The notes under the pieces are model-generated. The model had not been told where the DNA came from. It was given only the letters and a program-made list of their open reading frames with translations, and made no database searches. The translations under genes and the position numbers were made by a program. DNA of 64,000 nucleotides, taken from assembly GCA_002478115.1 (NCBI GenBank), contig DLMH01000108.1, positions 35,027 to 99,026 on the forward strand, given 5' to 3'. The DNA comes from Candidatus Acidiferrum typicum (GTDB lineage Bacteria > Acidobacteriota > Terriglobia > Acidiferrales > UBA7541). This document shows positions 9,401-17,567 of this stretch, piece by piece. The first letter of the stretch is position 1, and each line of letters opens with the position of its first letter.

Positions 9401-10025
9401 GGAAGCGCTGCTCCTGTGTTCCGTCGGCCTCGATTCGACAACGCTAGCCTTCTGGCTCGTCCGCGAGGGCATCCCCTTTGTTCCCCTTTTCATAGACTAC
9501 GGGCAACATTGCGCTGCTACCGAACTAGCGACTGCCGAGGCCGTATTGCCGCTCTCGGTCCGCTCTGATCTCAGGACAATCAATGTCTCAGACGTGTACA
9601 AGGGGTCCTCCAGCAGGCTAATCTCTGAGGCCGATCTTTGGAGTGAGGCGGTCGAGGACAATGACCTCTATTTTCCATACAGGAATATTCTGTTTTTGAG
9701 CATTGCGTCAGCATGCGCGCAGGCGCAGGGGATCAACGCCGTCTACTCGGCGTTCATAAACAGCAACCACGCTAAGGAAATCGACTGCTCGGCCGAGTTC
9801 TTTCACCGGCTAGGCACGCTGCTCGCGCAGTATGGATCTGTCGAAATTCGGATGCCTTTCAGGGATTTTTCAAAGCGGCGTGTAGCTGAACTTGCGGTTG
9901 AATTAGGTGTTCCAATCGGAACCACCTATTCGTGCCAGGCATCTTCCTGTATTCCTTGTGGCGCCTGTCCGAACTGCGTAGAACGGCTAGCCGCTCTGCG
10001 CTCTCTTGGAGGAAATGATGTCTAG
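9387..10025 (+). CDS. QueC-like 7-cyano-7-deazaguanine synthase homologue
   Basis: A 212-residue member of the QueC family, which in queuosine synthesis converts 7-carboxy-7-deazaguanine to preQ0 using ATP and ammonia. The PP-loop appears as SVGLDST (residues 12-18; usual form SGGxDS). The zinc site is present as Cys188, Cys191, Cys194 and Cys197, with an extra Cys183. No queD, queE or folE gene lies nearby, so the enzyme probably serves a special purpose, as QueC-like proteins do in Qat and type IV CBASS defence, rather than tRNA queuosine. The Gly to Val change in the P-loop is unusual. Confidence 0.85.
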   Translation: MRNHKEALLLCSVGLDSTTLAFWLVREGIPFVPLFIDYGQHCAATELATAEAVLPLSVRSDLRTINVSDVYKGSSSRLISEADLWSEAVEDNDLYFPYRNILFLSIASACAQAQGINAVYSAFINSNHAKEIDCSAEFFHRLGTLLAQYGSVEIRMPFRDFSKRRVAELAVELGVPIGTTYSCQASSCIPCGACPNCVERLAALRSLGGNDV

Positions 10026-10704
10026 CCTTGATTGTGCCGCGATCAACAGCAAACAAGCCGCGGCGCAGACTATAGCCAATTTTCTTGCGAGCGTTGTTGC
10101 AACCGAGACTGGGCTGGAACGAACGGGTTACTCGCACATGGGGGCAACGCTTACCGATACCGTGTTACAGGCAGGTTTGAATTACCGTTCGGTTGTTCTG
10201 CCACGTGTCCGGCATGTTTTGGACGTGTATCCCCAAGCAGACACGACGACTAATTTCTGGCAGGTGCTGTGTGATTTCGGCCCCGGCACCGTGCTCCGAT
10301 GGTCGCATCCGGAGAAGATCCAACGTTTGAGTCGGATTGTCGACTTGTTCCTCACTAAGAACCTAGAAACTGAATCTGACGTGGCTTCCTGGCTCTCCTC
10401 GGCTTCTGCCGCTGCTGAATTGCTTTCGATCAAAGGAGTAGGTCCCAAGACGCTTGATTATTTGAAGATACTGGTAGGGATTCCAAGTGTCGCTGTTGAT
10501 AGACATATTAGAACGCTGTTTCGAATAGTCGGTCTCGAATACAAGGACTACGATGATTTCAAGTCTGTGATTTATCAGGCCGCCGAAATTCTGAACACTC
10601 AACCCCAGATCCTCGACGGAATCATATGGCAATATGTCAGCGCCCGCTCCCGAGAGACCCTCCATACTTGCGCGACGAATCACGTGAGAGCGGAAGCGAA
10701 ATAA
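10018..10704 (+). CDS. HhH-GPD (endonuclease III-like) glycosylase of QueC cassette
   Basis: A 228-residue helix-hairpin-helix base-excision glycosylase-like protein. The hairpin LLSIKGVGPKTLDYL contains Lys144 at the position of the Schiff-base lysine of endonuclease III. Asp161 in SVAVDRHIRTLF matches the conserved catalytic Asp; the spacing between them is near that of Nth. There is no C-terminal 4Fe-4S cysteine cluster. ATG 10018 is chosen because a GGAGG precedes it by five bases; it overlaps the QueC stop. HhH-GPD proteins also accompany QueC-like genes in type IV CBASS, which supports a shared deazaguanine-related role. Target base unknown. Confidence 0.75.
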   Translation: MSSLDCAAINSKQAAAQTIANFLASVVATETGLERTGYSHMGATLTDTVLQAGLNYRSVVLPRVRHVLDVYPQADTTTNFWQVLCDFGPGTVLRWSHPEKIQRLSRIVDLFLTKNLETESDVASWLSSASAAAELLSIKGVGPKTLDYLKILVGIPSVAVDRHIRTLFRIVGLEYKDYDDFKSVIYQAAEILNTQPQILDGIIWQYVSARSRETLHTCATNHVRAEAK

Positions 10705-10924
10705 GATTCGTCCCAGCGACCCTTCGGTTAACAGCCGTGCGACCAACTTCATCAGAACTTGCCGGAGTTGGCACTAATCGAAGGAAATCAGCAAGTTCCG
10801 ACTAAACCTGACGAATCACTTTCTCCTTCTTTGTTCACCGTTTGTTCGACTTTTGCCACCATTCATCGCGACTCGTATTGCGTTTTTATGACGGCGGTAT
10901 CCGCAGAGACTTGATCAACTCATC

Positions 10925-11416
10925 TCAGTTGCCGCTGATCTGCCCCTCGACTTCCCGCCTGAACTCGTTTGGTTGTCTGATTCTGTCGAATGTCTCGAAC
11001 GTTCCTCCAGTTCCTCTCACAACTACACTGCCATATCCCAGGATGCGTCCCACAAACGTTTCATTCACTCCAATGCTCTCCACCTTCGGCAGGAGAACTT
11101 CAACGCTCCTCCGCGAGAACAAGCCGGTCTTGATGAGAACGCGTTTGTTTGAGACAGCCACTTCTGTCGCGGCTCGCCGAATGATTCCGCCGCCGATTAG
11201 CACGGTGGCAGCGAACAGTGCAAATGCCCCCTCCACGATTGCGCCCTGATAGGAAGCTCCGTTTCGCGTTGCGAGCCATCCTCCTGCGAAAAATGAAAAC
11301 CCAAAGCCACCTAAGACAATTCCCATAAGCAAGGGCCAGAACATCACAATCCAGTGGCATCCAGTTCTGTATACAAGAGTCTCGCCTGGTACTAGGTTCT
11401 TCTCAATATAACCCAC
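10925..11416 (-). CDS. membrane protein with bacterial PH (bPH2) domain
   Basis: A 163-residue protein with two adjacent hydrophobic segments (WIVMFWPLLMGIVLGGF and the FALFAATVLIGGGII region). A bPH-type domain follows: ATEVAVSNKRVLIKTGLF, then SIGVNETFVGRILGYGSVVVRGTGG. It resembles YdbT/YdbS-family PH proteins that sit at the inner membrane. The GTG at 11416 is preferred, with GGAGG six bases before it, over a longer frame from 11455. It lies 35 bases downstream of the AbiE pair on the same strand, so may be co-transcribed. Function unknown. Confidence 0.7.
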   Translation of the reverse strand: MGYIEKNLVPGETLVYRTGCHWIVMFWPLLMGIVLGGFGFSFFAGGWLATRNGASYQGAIVEGAFALFAATVLIGGGIIRRAATEVAVSNKRVLIKTGLFSRRSVEVLLPKVESIGVNETFVGRILGYGSVVVRGTGGTFETFDRIRQPNEFRREVEGQISGN

Positions 11417-11451
11417 GAGTGTCCTCCAAATTTGAGTCACCTTGTCGCTTT

Positions 11452-12372
11452 TCAAAGTCGCCGCTTTGACTCTCTCTGCTTAGCTTCGACGATTTCGGGT
11501 TCGCTCAGATACCTATCGAGCTTCTCAAAAGCCCAATCCAGTTCTCCCCGCAAATCACACTCTTTGGCCAGCGCATCGTACGGCCTCTTCCAATCTGCAG
11601 GCGGCTTCGCGACCACTTTCGGCGCAGCGTGAGTCCCTCAGCGATCAAACGTGACACATACTGCTTCAGAAACTTTGGACTTGACCAACGTGCCGGATTG
11701 AATCAAGAGAACCATGTCCACAAGATCTCTCACGCGGCTATTCACCGCACCTTGTCGCGGCAGAGTGTAGGCGTGAAGTTTTTCGGCAAACTGTTGCTCG
11801 CGAGGAATCATGTACAACGACGGGCTCCCTATACCCGCAAACCCCAACCAATCGCGTCCTTCGATGACTTCGAGCGGCTCCATCACAGCATCGCCTATTC
11901 CTACGTCTAGGTGAAATCCCACGAATACGCGTCCATCAAGGCGAGCTTCGACCGGAAACCTTGCGCCACCATACGGGGCAGCATCTAGGTCAGCAATCGG
12001 CTCACCGATCGTGTAAACGAAGAAGTCGTCACTACTGAATGCAGCGGCCTCTTGTAGCTTCTCCAGCACAGCCAGATTCTTCTTGTCGTCTTTCTTCTCG
12101 CCAGGACTCAAGACGCTGCGCATTGTCAGGTCAATATCCTTCGTCGTGCGCGCGGCCTTGATTCGTAACTCCATCGCGTAGCCACCCTTCAGTACCCAAG
12201 GTAGCGCGAGAGGCTCTCCCACCTGAAAGAGTCGCGCCAAGAGCCGGTCAAAGGCGACTTGACGCCGCAGCCGCTGCAAGTCAACGCTTTCTTTCCCGGC
12301 GATATCCTGAAGCCTGTTCTCCAATGCCCTCCGAAAGGCTGCGGCTGTCGCGTATCTCTTGGGCTCCATCAT
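11452..12372 (-). pseudogene. abiEii: AbiEii-type toxin with in-frame stop codon
   Basis: Nucleotidyltransferase toxin of the type IV AbiE system. The minus frame runs 244 residues with the nucleotidyltransferase core (LPWVLKGGYAMELR, then TTKDIDLTM) and the RDLVDMVLL helix. A TGA at 11638-11640 interrupts it after CVTFDR. The same frame continues past the stop with GTHAAPKVVAKPPADWKRPY and ends at 11452, exactly the conserved C-terminal block of the family, where an Arg codon is expected at the stop. A single CGA to TGA change would explain it. The truncated product may be inactive, so the system is probably decaying. The start overlaps the abiEi stop. Confidence 0.85.
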
Positions 12373-12983
12373 GCGGCTACTTTCTGAAAAAACGTTCGCA
12401 GGTCCTTACTACCAGCGAGGTGTCTCCTAGCCTCTGCAATTTCACTTCTGCGAATGAGTCCTCGCCGTAGTCCTTTACGGAGTGCCTGCCGAAGGGTCGC
12501 AGGCGGCACCTCTCCGCCTTCGAGCAGATCAAGAATCGTTCGCATAGGTTTTGTTACCCGAACTCCATTAGCAGCCCCGATGTCGCCCTGAGGAAGATCA
12601 GCGAGATGCAGGACGAGCACGCGGGGGATTTCACTATTTCGCCGGAAGCCTTTTGGTACCGTCATGTGCAGCTTTGCTGGCATTGCGTCCGAAAGATCGT
12701 GAAGGCTCAGAGCAGTTTGATGGCTGTAGACTCCCTGCGCGATCTCTTCGCGATTCCTAGACCAGAGCGACCAAAGCATCAGGTCGGGCCGCTCGCCTCG
12801 CGGAAAGCTGGCCAGCCTATAGATTCCCCGATGCTCACGAATCCAGTTCCCCACCTGAACGTGGTACGGGTGAGTATTCTCCGCGAACCCCGCAGCTTTG
12901 GCCTGCTTCGTCGTGAAGAAGCCTTGTTGGCCTTCCGCGACTTCGTAGAGCCGCTTCGCGGCTTCTTTGCGCTCTTTCGTCAC
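12369..12983 (-). CDS. abiEi: AbiEi antitoxin / transcriptional repressor
   Basis: A 204-residue antitoxin of the type IV AbiE family: N-terminal winged helix (EGQQGFFTTKQAKAAGF) followed by the AbiEi C-terminal domain (GVYSHQTALSLHDLSDAMP and KLHMTVPKGFR). It binds operator DNA and counteracts AbiEii indirectly. Its stop overlaps the toxin start, the usual order for this pair. It appears intact although the toxin is broken. The operon starts just left of 13.0 kb, back to back in sequence with the next minus-strand gene rather than with a divergent one. Confidence 0.88.
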   Translation of the reverse strand: MTKERKEAAKRLYEVAEGQQGFFTTKQAKAAGFAENTHPYHVQVGNWIREHRGIYRLASFPRGERPDLMLWSLWSRNREEIAQGVYSHQTALSLHDLSDAMPAKLHMTVPKGFRRNSEIPRVLVLHLADLPQGDIGAANGVRVTKPMRTILDLLEGGEVPPATLRQALRKGLRRGLIRRSEIAEARRHLAGSKDLRTFFQKVAA

Positions 12984-13025
12984 AACACAATACTACAACT
13001 TATTTGAGGTATTGTGAAGCAGGTC

Positions 13026-14273
13026 CTATTTACCCACCACCCGTCCATCATTGTGATTGGGTGCGCTTTCAGCGGAAAGATGCTTCCGATCTCCAATGTC
13101 TCCAAAGCGTTCCAGTTCCGCGAGGTTGAGACGGATCGTGTCGGCATTCGCTCGATTTGTCGGGTACACCTGCCAAGAACCCTTTATCTGACCGTCTTCC
13201 ATCATTCTCTTGTGAATCACAATTGCGGAGACCCGCGAGGTTTGTCCAAAGAAGCCGCGTTCGTTGCTTTTCGTGGTCATTTCTCTCACTGGTTCGCCCG
13301 GCCCGCTGACCGGCGGAAATTGAACCTCCAAATCACCATAGAGGGCGGACATAATCGTAAACTCGGAAAGCATAAACTGCTCTGACACCTCCAGAATAAC
13401 GATACCCCGTGAATCTTTCGGTAATTGGCTGATCTTGTCGACTAATATGCTTTTCAACCGTTCATGCGTTTTGACGGGTTCGGGCGGCAATTTCAGTTTT
13501 CTGGAGAGAGTTGCAGGTGTGCCAGTCCGTTGCTTTCCGAGGAAGCTAAATCGAGCGATGATATCAGCTTTATCCACTATGTCTTGATACTGCTTCTCTC
13601 TTCGAGAGAGCATCCCACCACGAAAGTCACCAAGGTCACCGCCAGGATTTAGAAGTTTTCCGTTCGGATGGGCGTAGTAAAGCGTCGCGTTCTTCGGCTT
13701 GTCTTCCTTCAACACTTCCAAAGCATCGATGACAACAGCGATTGCTGCTTTCAGCTGGGACGAATTGGCAGTGTATGTATTCCCTATGGTAAGCGCCACC
13801 GAGTAACTTGAGGGAACAGCGTTGAGCCTTGCGAATATTTCTTTGCTTATTAAATTTATGCGATCCTCTTCCCAAGAGAATCCGACATCTCTAATCTCAA
13901 CGAAATAGGGAGTTCCTTCCCAGTCGGCCCGGAGGTCCGCTCCTTTCTTAGGCGCGGTGGGCTCCAGGGTCACGCCGAATCCCTGTTGGGCCAAGAAAAC
14001 TGCCGATTCCATTTCGGCGAGGGTTGAGACGTACTCTGCTTTGAGTTTCCGTCTTAGATCTTTCGGAACAAACTTTATACGCTTATCTGTGAGGATGAAC
14101 TTCACCAGTTCTTCGACATACGGGACCCAGGGATTGTTTGGAGCGCTCTTCTGCCATCGCCCGAGCGAATGCGTAGGGTTTTTCCCGACGATCTCGGCAT
14201 GAACCCAGGCATGTCCCAACAACTTACGAAGGTACGGCAAATCAGGTAGACCCATCGTTTTATCTGTCATCAA
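13026..14273 (-). CDS. unknown protein with restriction-endonuclease-like signature
   Basis: A 415-residue protein, third in a minus-strand set with XRE and ImmA genes (17 bases after the ImmA gene). Around residues 110-130, KKGADLRADWEGTPYFVEIR has the layout of a PD-(D/E)xK nuclease core, with Arg in place of the usual Lys after VEI. Upstream, LAEMESAVFLAQQGFGVTLEP fits the leading helix of that fold. The rest (an FLGKQRTGTPATLSRKL region and a long C-terminal domain) is not recognised. It may be an effector controlled by the XRE/ImmA pair. Nuclease activity is an inference from the motif only. Confidence 0.5.
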   Translation of the reverse strand: MMTDKTMGLPDLPYLRKLLGHAWVHAEIVGKNPTHSLGRWQKSAPNNPWVPYVEELVKFILTDKRIKFVPKDLRRKLKAEYVSTLAEMESAVFLAQQGFGVTLEPTAPKKGADLRADWEGTPYFVEIRDVGFSWEEDRINLISKEIFARLNAVPSSYSVALTIGNTYTANSSQLKAAIAVVIDALEVLKEDKPKNATLYYAHPNGKLLNPGGDLGDFRGGMLSRREKQYQDIVDKADIIARFSFLGKQRTGTPATLSRKLKLPPEPVKTHERLKSILVDKISQLPKDSRGIVILEVSEQFMLSEFTIMSALYGDLEVQFPPVSGPGEPVREMTTKSNERGFFGQTSRVSAIVIHKRMMEDGQIKGSWQVYPTNRANADTIRLNLAELERFGDIGDRKHLSAESAPNHNDGRVVGK

Positions 14274-14290
14274 TGTCTGCTTCTGTGCCC

Positions 14291-14851
14291 TTATCTATGC
14301 CGTAACTGCACATCCACGCCCGTCACATTGAAGCGAAACCGAAGCATCGCCAAACTTACTCCATATTGCGAACATGCATCCTCATCCGACATCCGTCCAC
14401 GCCTTATGAACATCAAGGCTTCTCGTGGCAGCAACAAACAACCTGCCAGCCAATTCGCTTCCTCTTCTTGCTCTTCATTGTGCGTTCGAAGTGCCGTCCC
14501 ACTTTTTGGGCTCATGAACATCATCGAAGGCTCGTGGCCCAGGATTATGTGCGCGAGTTCGTGTGCCAAGCTACTATTTAGGCGAGTTTGTGCGTGAGAC
14601 GGATTAGTCACGATCAGGTGGCCGCGTCCGTCAGTCACCGTGATTGCAGACCAGCAATCACGATGATCGTTTTCGAGGCGCCTGCGAACGTCAGCAGGAA
14701 GATCGGACAGATCACGAGAGGCTACAACGGACACGCCAAGCAGCTCCGCCAGTGGCGATGGATCTAGCGGAGAACTCGGCGAAAGCTTGAGTTTCTGACG
14801 CACCCGGAGAGAGGTCCGCTCTGCCCACGTCCTAAAGCCACGACGAAACAT
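14291..14851 (-). CDS. ImmA/IrrE-type metallopeptidase
   Basis: A 186-residue zinc peptidase that in this family cleaves XRE repressors to switch on neighbouring genes. The HExxH motif is HELAH, followed by IILGHEP, and the third ligand region is EEEANWLAGCLLLP. The ATG at 14851 (MFRRGFRTWAERTSLRVRQKL) matches the family's usual start; a longer frame to 14887 exists. It overlaps the end of the upstream XRE gene by 20 bases, so the two are translated together. Confidence 0.85.
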   Translation of the reverse strand: MFRRGFRTWAERTSLRVRQKLKLSPSSPLDPSPLAELLGVSVVASRDLSDLPADVRRRLENDHRDCWSAITVTDGRGHLIVTNPSHAQTRLNSSLAHELAHIILGHEPSMMFMSPKSGTALRTHNEEQEEEANWLAGCLLLPREALMFIRRGRMSDEDACSQYGVSLAMLRFRFNVTGVDVQLRHR

Positions 14852-15200
14852 CGACTCGACGCTTCTGCGCGCGGCGCGCCAGTTCACGATGTGCGACCAC
14901 GATCAATTGCGCCAAATCTGAAGCGGCACCCTCGGGCAAGGTTTGATCGGCCCGGAGATGAACCGCAGCGACCAATGCCTCAGTTGAGGTTGGATTGTTA
15001 TCAGTGGGGATGTCGAGAATCTCGGCTGGATTAACCTTCAACCAGGAACACATTTTCTGGAAGGTTGCTATATCTGGCAGCCGCCCCCCCTCTACGCGAG
15101 TGAGCGTAGCTGGGCTGATACCGATCTCCTGAGCTACTTGTCGAATTCCACGCCCACCTCTTCGATCCCTAAGCATAGCCCCCAGGCGAAGAAGGGTCAT
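14832..15200 (-). CDS. XRE-family repressor paired with ImmA
   Basis: A 122-residue DNA-binding protein: helix-turn-helix at residues 10-60 (AQEIGISPATLTRVEGGRLP) and a C-terminal dimerisation or cleavage segment. ATG 15200 follows a GGAGG by five bases. It likely represses its own operon and is removed by the ImmA-type protease encoded next. Repeated TATGC-containing sequences in the upstream region (15235-15260) could be its operators. Confidence 0.85.
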   Translation of the reverse strand: MTLLRLGAMLRDRRGGRGIRQVAQEIGISPATLTRVEGGRLPDIATFQKMCSWLKVNPAEILDIPTDNNPTSTEALVAAVHLRADQTLPEGAASDLAQLIVVAHRELARRAQKRRVDVSSWL

Positions 15201-15206
15201 TTCCAC

Positions 15207-15503
15207 CTCCTGCTCCAGATGTGAGTGTCAGTTTTACATATGCACAAGCCTATGCTAAACTGATTGTTATGGGTGAGCATAAAACCTCACCCGTGATAAA
15301 TCAAGTACGTAGTTGCCGTAAACTGCCCTAGGCGACGGGTATGGTCCCCTACGGACCGAGCTCCTCACGAGGGCTAATCTGTGACTTAGCTGTACCAGCG
15401 ACACCTGAGTCCCGCTGCAAGAGCCGAAAGGTCCTTCAACAGTTCCGAACCCGGGCCGCCACCAGCATTCACAGGGACAAATATTCCAAGAGAGGGGGCC
15501 TTC
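15207..15503. promoter_or_regulatory. divergent promoter region between XRE and Thoeris genes
   Basis: About 300 bases separating the minus-strand XRE operon from the + strand TIR gene. It holds a perfect 7-bp hairpin, GGGTGAG at 15271-15277 and CTCACCC at 15286-15292, without a T-run. Close to the XRE start, two TATGC-type half-sites flank CAAG (15240-15255), plausible XRE operators. The remaining 180 bases before the TIR gene are rich in short inverted repeats and could form a structured leader, but I recognise no riboswitch. Confidence 0.45.
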
Positions 15504-16124
15504 ATGGCTCGGAAAATCTTTTTTAGCTTCCATTACGAACGCGATTCGTGGCGCGCTGGCCAAGTCCGAAACTCCAATGTCGTGTCGAGCGAAGATCGCT
15601 ATGGCTTCGTTGACGCCGCCGACTGGGAATCTATCAAAAAGAAAGGCGATGCCGCAATCGAACGCTGGATCGATGACCAGCTCAAGAACACCAGCGTCAG
15701 CGTCGTTCTCATTGGAGCGGAAACTGCAGATCGTGAGTGGGTTCAGCACGAAATTTTAAGGAGCTGGAATCGTGGCAATGGAATCGTAGGCGTTCGGATC
15801 CACAACATCAAAGACCAAGAAAAGAAAACCGACACCGTAGGGCGGAACCCCTTCGACGACTTCAAACTGCCAGACGGGACACGCTTATCTTCCGTATGTA
15901 AGACATATGACTGGGTGAATGACGACGGCAGAAAAAATCTCGGGAAATGGGCCGACGATGCGGAGAATATACGAGCCAAGTACGGAAGCGATGAGAAGAT
16001 TGCCGGACCTGCCGAAAACAATCAGCAGGCGAGCAAGACACACTCGGTCTCCACTCCCTCTGCATCAGCCGGATTTGCCCCGAGATCGCCCTGGTGCCCT
16101 AGCTATGTTGAAAGAAAGCGATGA
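15504..16124 (+). CDS. thsB: TIR-domain protein, Thoeris ThsB-like
   Basis: A 206-residue TIR-like protein of the DUF1863/ThsB type. In Thoeris, ThsB senses phage and makes a cyclic-ADP-ribose-type signal from NAD that activates ThsA. The N-terminus reads KIFFSFHYERDSWRAGQVRNS, the family hallmark, followed by SVSVVLIGAETADREWVQHEI and GNGIVGVRIHNIKD. The last 40 residues are low-complexity and may be a linker. ATG has a purine-rich GAGAGGG upstream. The gene overlaps the next by 20 bases. Confidence 0.88.
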   Translation: MARKIFFSFHYERDSWRAGQVRNSNVVSSEDRYGFVDAADWESIKKKGDAAIERWIDDQLKNTSVSVVLIGAETADREWVQHEILRSWNRGNGIVGVRIHNIKDQEKKTDTVGRNPFDDFKLPDGTRLSSVCKTYDWVNDDGRKNLGKWADDAENIRAKYGSDEKIAGPAENNQQASKTHSVSTPSASAGFAPRSPWCPSYVERKR

Positions 16125-16803
16125 ACAATGGCTGCACGACACACATCCGGCTCTCATCCCAGCCGGCAACTCGATAACAGGAGCCATTGAATTCAGAGCG
16201 AGCTATGGCCAGCAGAGCAACCGTTTTTCGATTCTTGCCGACCACGCCGCTGACCCAATCGATGCGGTAACTCTGTCGGACGCTTTTCAAATCCGAATCG
16301 AAGAACGAAGCGACAAGTCCGATTCGCGCTTACCGGCGCTCTACGTCCAAGGAATAGACCCCACCCCTGAGCGGCATTTCAACCAGCGCGACAAGAGCGC
16401 CTGCCTTTGCAGTCCCTTCGATGAGAACGATTTCCTTGAACCCGAATTCCAATTCCGCCCTTTCTTCGAGCAGCTTGTTATCCCGTTTTTATACGGACAG
16501 GTCTTTTGTTCCTCCAAAGGGCATTGGCCATGGGCAGAATACGCGCACGGCGCGACTGGTATTCTTGAAGCCTATTCGAAAGTCCGTGATCAGAATCGAG
16601 CACAACAATGTCTGCAAAAATTAGCACAAGACATGAGTTGGCCGAAGATACAGTCCGCGCTGAGACAGAAGCCTTACGTCAAGGGGCATACTCCGTGTTT
16701 TTGCCTGAGGATGGATCAGATCAGACGATGTCATCCGGTGGCGTTAGAAGGTGCGTTGCGTCTGCAGAGGGACCTCAGAGCACTTGGAATTCCCATTCCG
16801 TGA
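16105..16803 (+). CDS. unknown Cys-rich protein inside Thoeris operon
   Basis: A 232-residue protein between the two TIR genes, not a standard Thoeris component. The start is placed at ATG 16105; a longer frame from 15919 would lie inside the TIR gene. Visible features are ACLCSPFDENDF around residue 110, the aromatic block GHWPWAEYAHGATGILEAY, and a C-terminal HTPCFCLRMDQIRRCH that looks like a degenerate SEC-C zinc motif. The layout recalls E2-like/SEC-C proteins seen in other nucleotide-signal defence operons, but this is only a suggestion. It overlaps the upstream TIR gene and ends 14 bases before the second TIR gene. Confidence 0.55.
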   Translation: MLKESDEQWLHDTHPALIPAGNSITGAIEFRASYGQQSNRFSILADHAADPIDAVTLSDAFQIRIEERSDKSDSRLPALYVQGIDPTPERHFNQRDKSACLCSPFDENDFLEPEFQFRPFFEQLVIPFLYGQVFCSSKGHWPWAEYAHGATGILEAYSKVRDQNRAQQCLQKLAQDMSWPKIQSALRQKPYVKGHTPCFCLRMDQIRRCHPVALEGALRLQRDLRALGIPIP

Positions 16804-16817
16804 CCTTGGAGATGAGA

Positions 16818-17399
16818 ATGTTTCGCTCAACTAGGGACGACACGCTGATAAAGACAGTCGAAGCCCGCTACGGCGTCGATCTTCACGCGCGTGGGGATAC
16901 GAAATTGGGGAATCTGCTGGAAAAGCGGGGGTTCGAGTCTCTCACCCAGTTGCTCCAAGCATACCGGGGCAACCTGACCTACCATGCCTCGAAGCGACGC
17001 ATATATCTGAGTTTCCTCGTCGAAGACCTCGCGCAAGTAAGGGGATTCCGCCTAATGTCCCGTGCGCCGAATCTCGAGATCGACTTCTATGATGGCAGTC
17101 TTCGGGAAGTAATAAATAGCACTCGGGGTTCCTACATCAAGCAACAGATTCGATCAATCATTCAGAGAACCTCCATCGTTGTTTGCCTGATTGGAAACGG
17201 CACGGCGTGGCGCGAATGGGTGGACTGGGAATTAAACACAGCTCTCGAACTCGGGAAAGGAATTTGCGGCATTCGCTTACGAGACTCACGCGGAAAGACG
17301 CCCCAACTGCTAAATGACATAGATGCGCCGATAGCCCGCTGGGGCGATGTACAAAACCTGATCGCCGTTATCGAGTGCGCGGCCGCACGCCGCTGCTAA
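16818..17399 (+). CDS. thsB: second TIR-domain protein, ThsB-like
   Basis: A 193-residue protein: about 60 N-terminal residues of unknown type (a helical segment with RGDTKLGNLLEKRGFESL), then a TIR/DUF1863 domain. Its core reads RRIYLSFLVEDLAQVRGF, then TSIVVCLIGNGTAWREWVDWE and GKGICGIRL. Thoeris loci often carry several ThsB proteins, each sensing different phages. ATG 16818 is chosen because GGAG lies six bases upstream; a longer frame from 16608 overlaps the preceding gene. Its divergence from the first TIR protein suggests different trigger specificity. Confidence 0.82.
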   Translation: MFRSTRDDTLIKTVEARYGVDLHARGDTKLGNLLEKRGFESLTQLLQAYRGNLTYHASKRRIYLSFLVEDLAQVRGFRLMSRAPNLEIDFYDGSLREVINSTRGSYIKQQIRSIIQRTSIVVCLIGNGTAWREWVDWELNTALELGKGICGIRLRDSRGKTPQLLNDIDAPIARWGDVQNLIAVIECAAARRC

Positions 17400-17567
17400 C
17401 AAGCGGTTCACCAAAATATGCGTGATACACAACAAGCAGAGGCAAAACAACTAGATTGCTCGCCACAAGTGATGGTGGCTTTGAGAAGTTGCCGTTATGA
17501 TCTGAAGCGCTGCGCACGGCTATCATGCAGTAGCTCCGCTGTAGTAAAAGCATAAAGTGAGGGGTTT

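Noticed and set aside
7671..10704. QueC cassette as ordinary queuosine synthesis or as type IV CBASS
   Set aside because: No queD, queE, folE or tgt nearby, and no CD-NTase or CBASS effector; only QueC and HhH-GPD overlap with those systems.
11638..11640. TGA in abiEii as selenocysteine or programmed readthrough
   Set aside because: No SECIS-like hairpin or recoding signal seen, and family members have Arg there; a nonsense mutation is simpler.
15919..16104. Longer N-terminus of the Cys-rich Thoeris gene
   Set aside because: This part lies inside the TIR gene in another frame and is Arg/Pro-rich; ATG 16105 is a better start.
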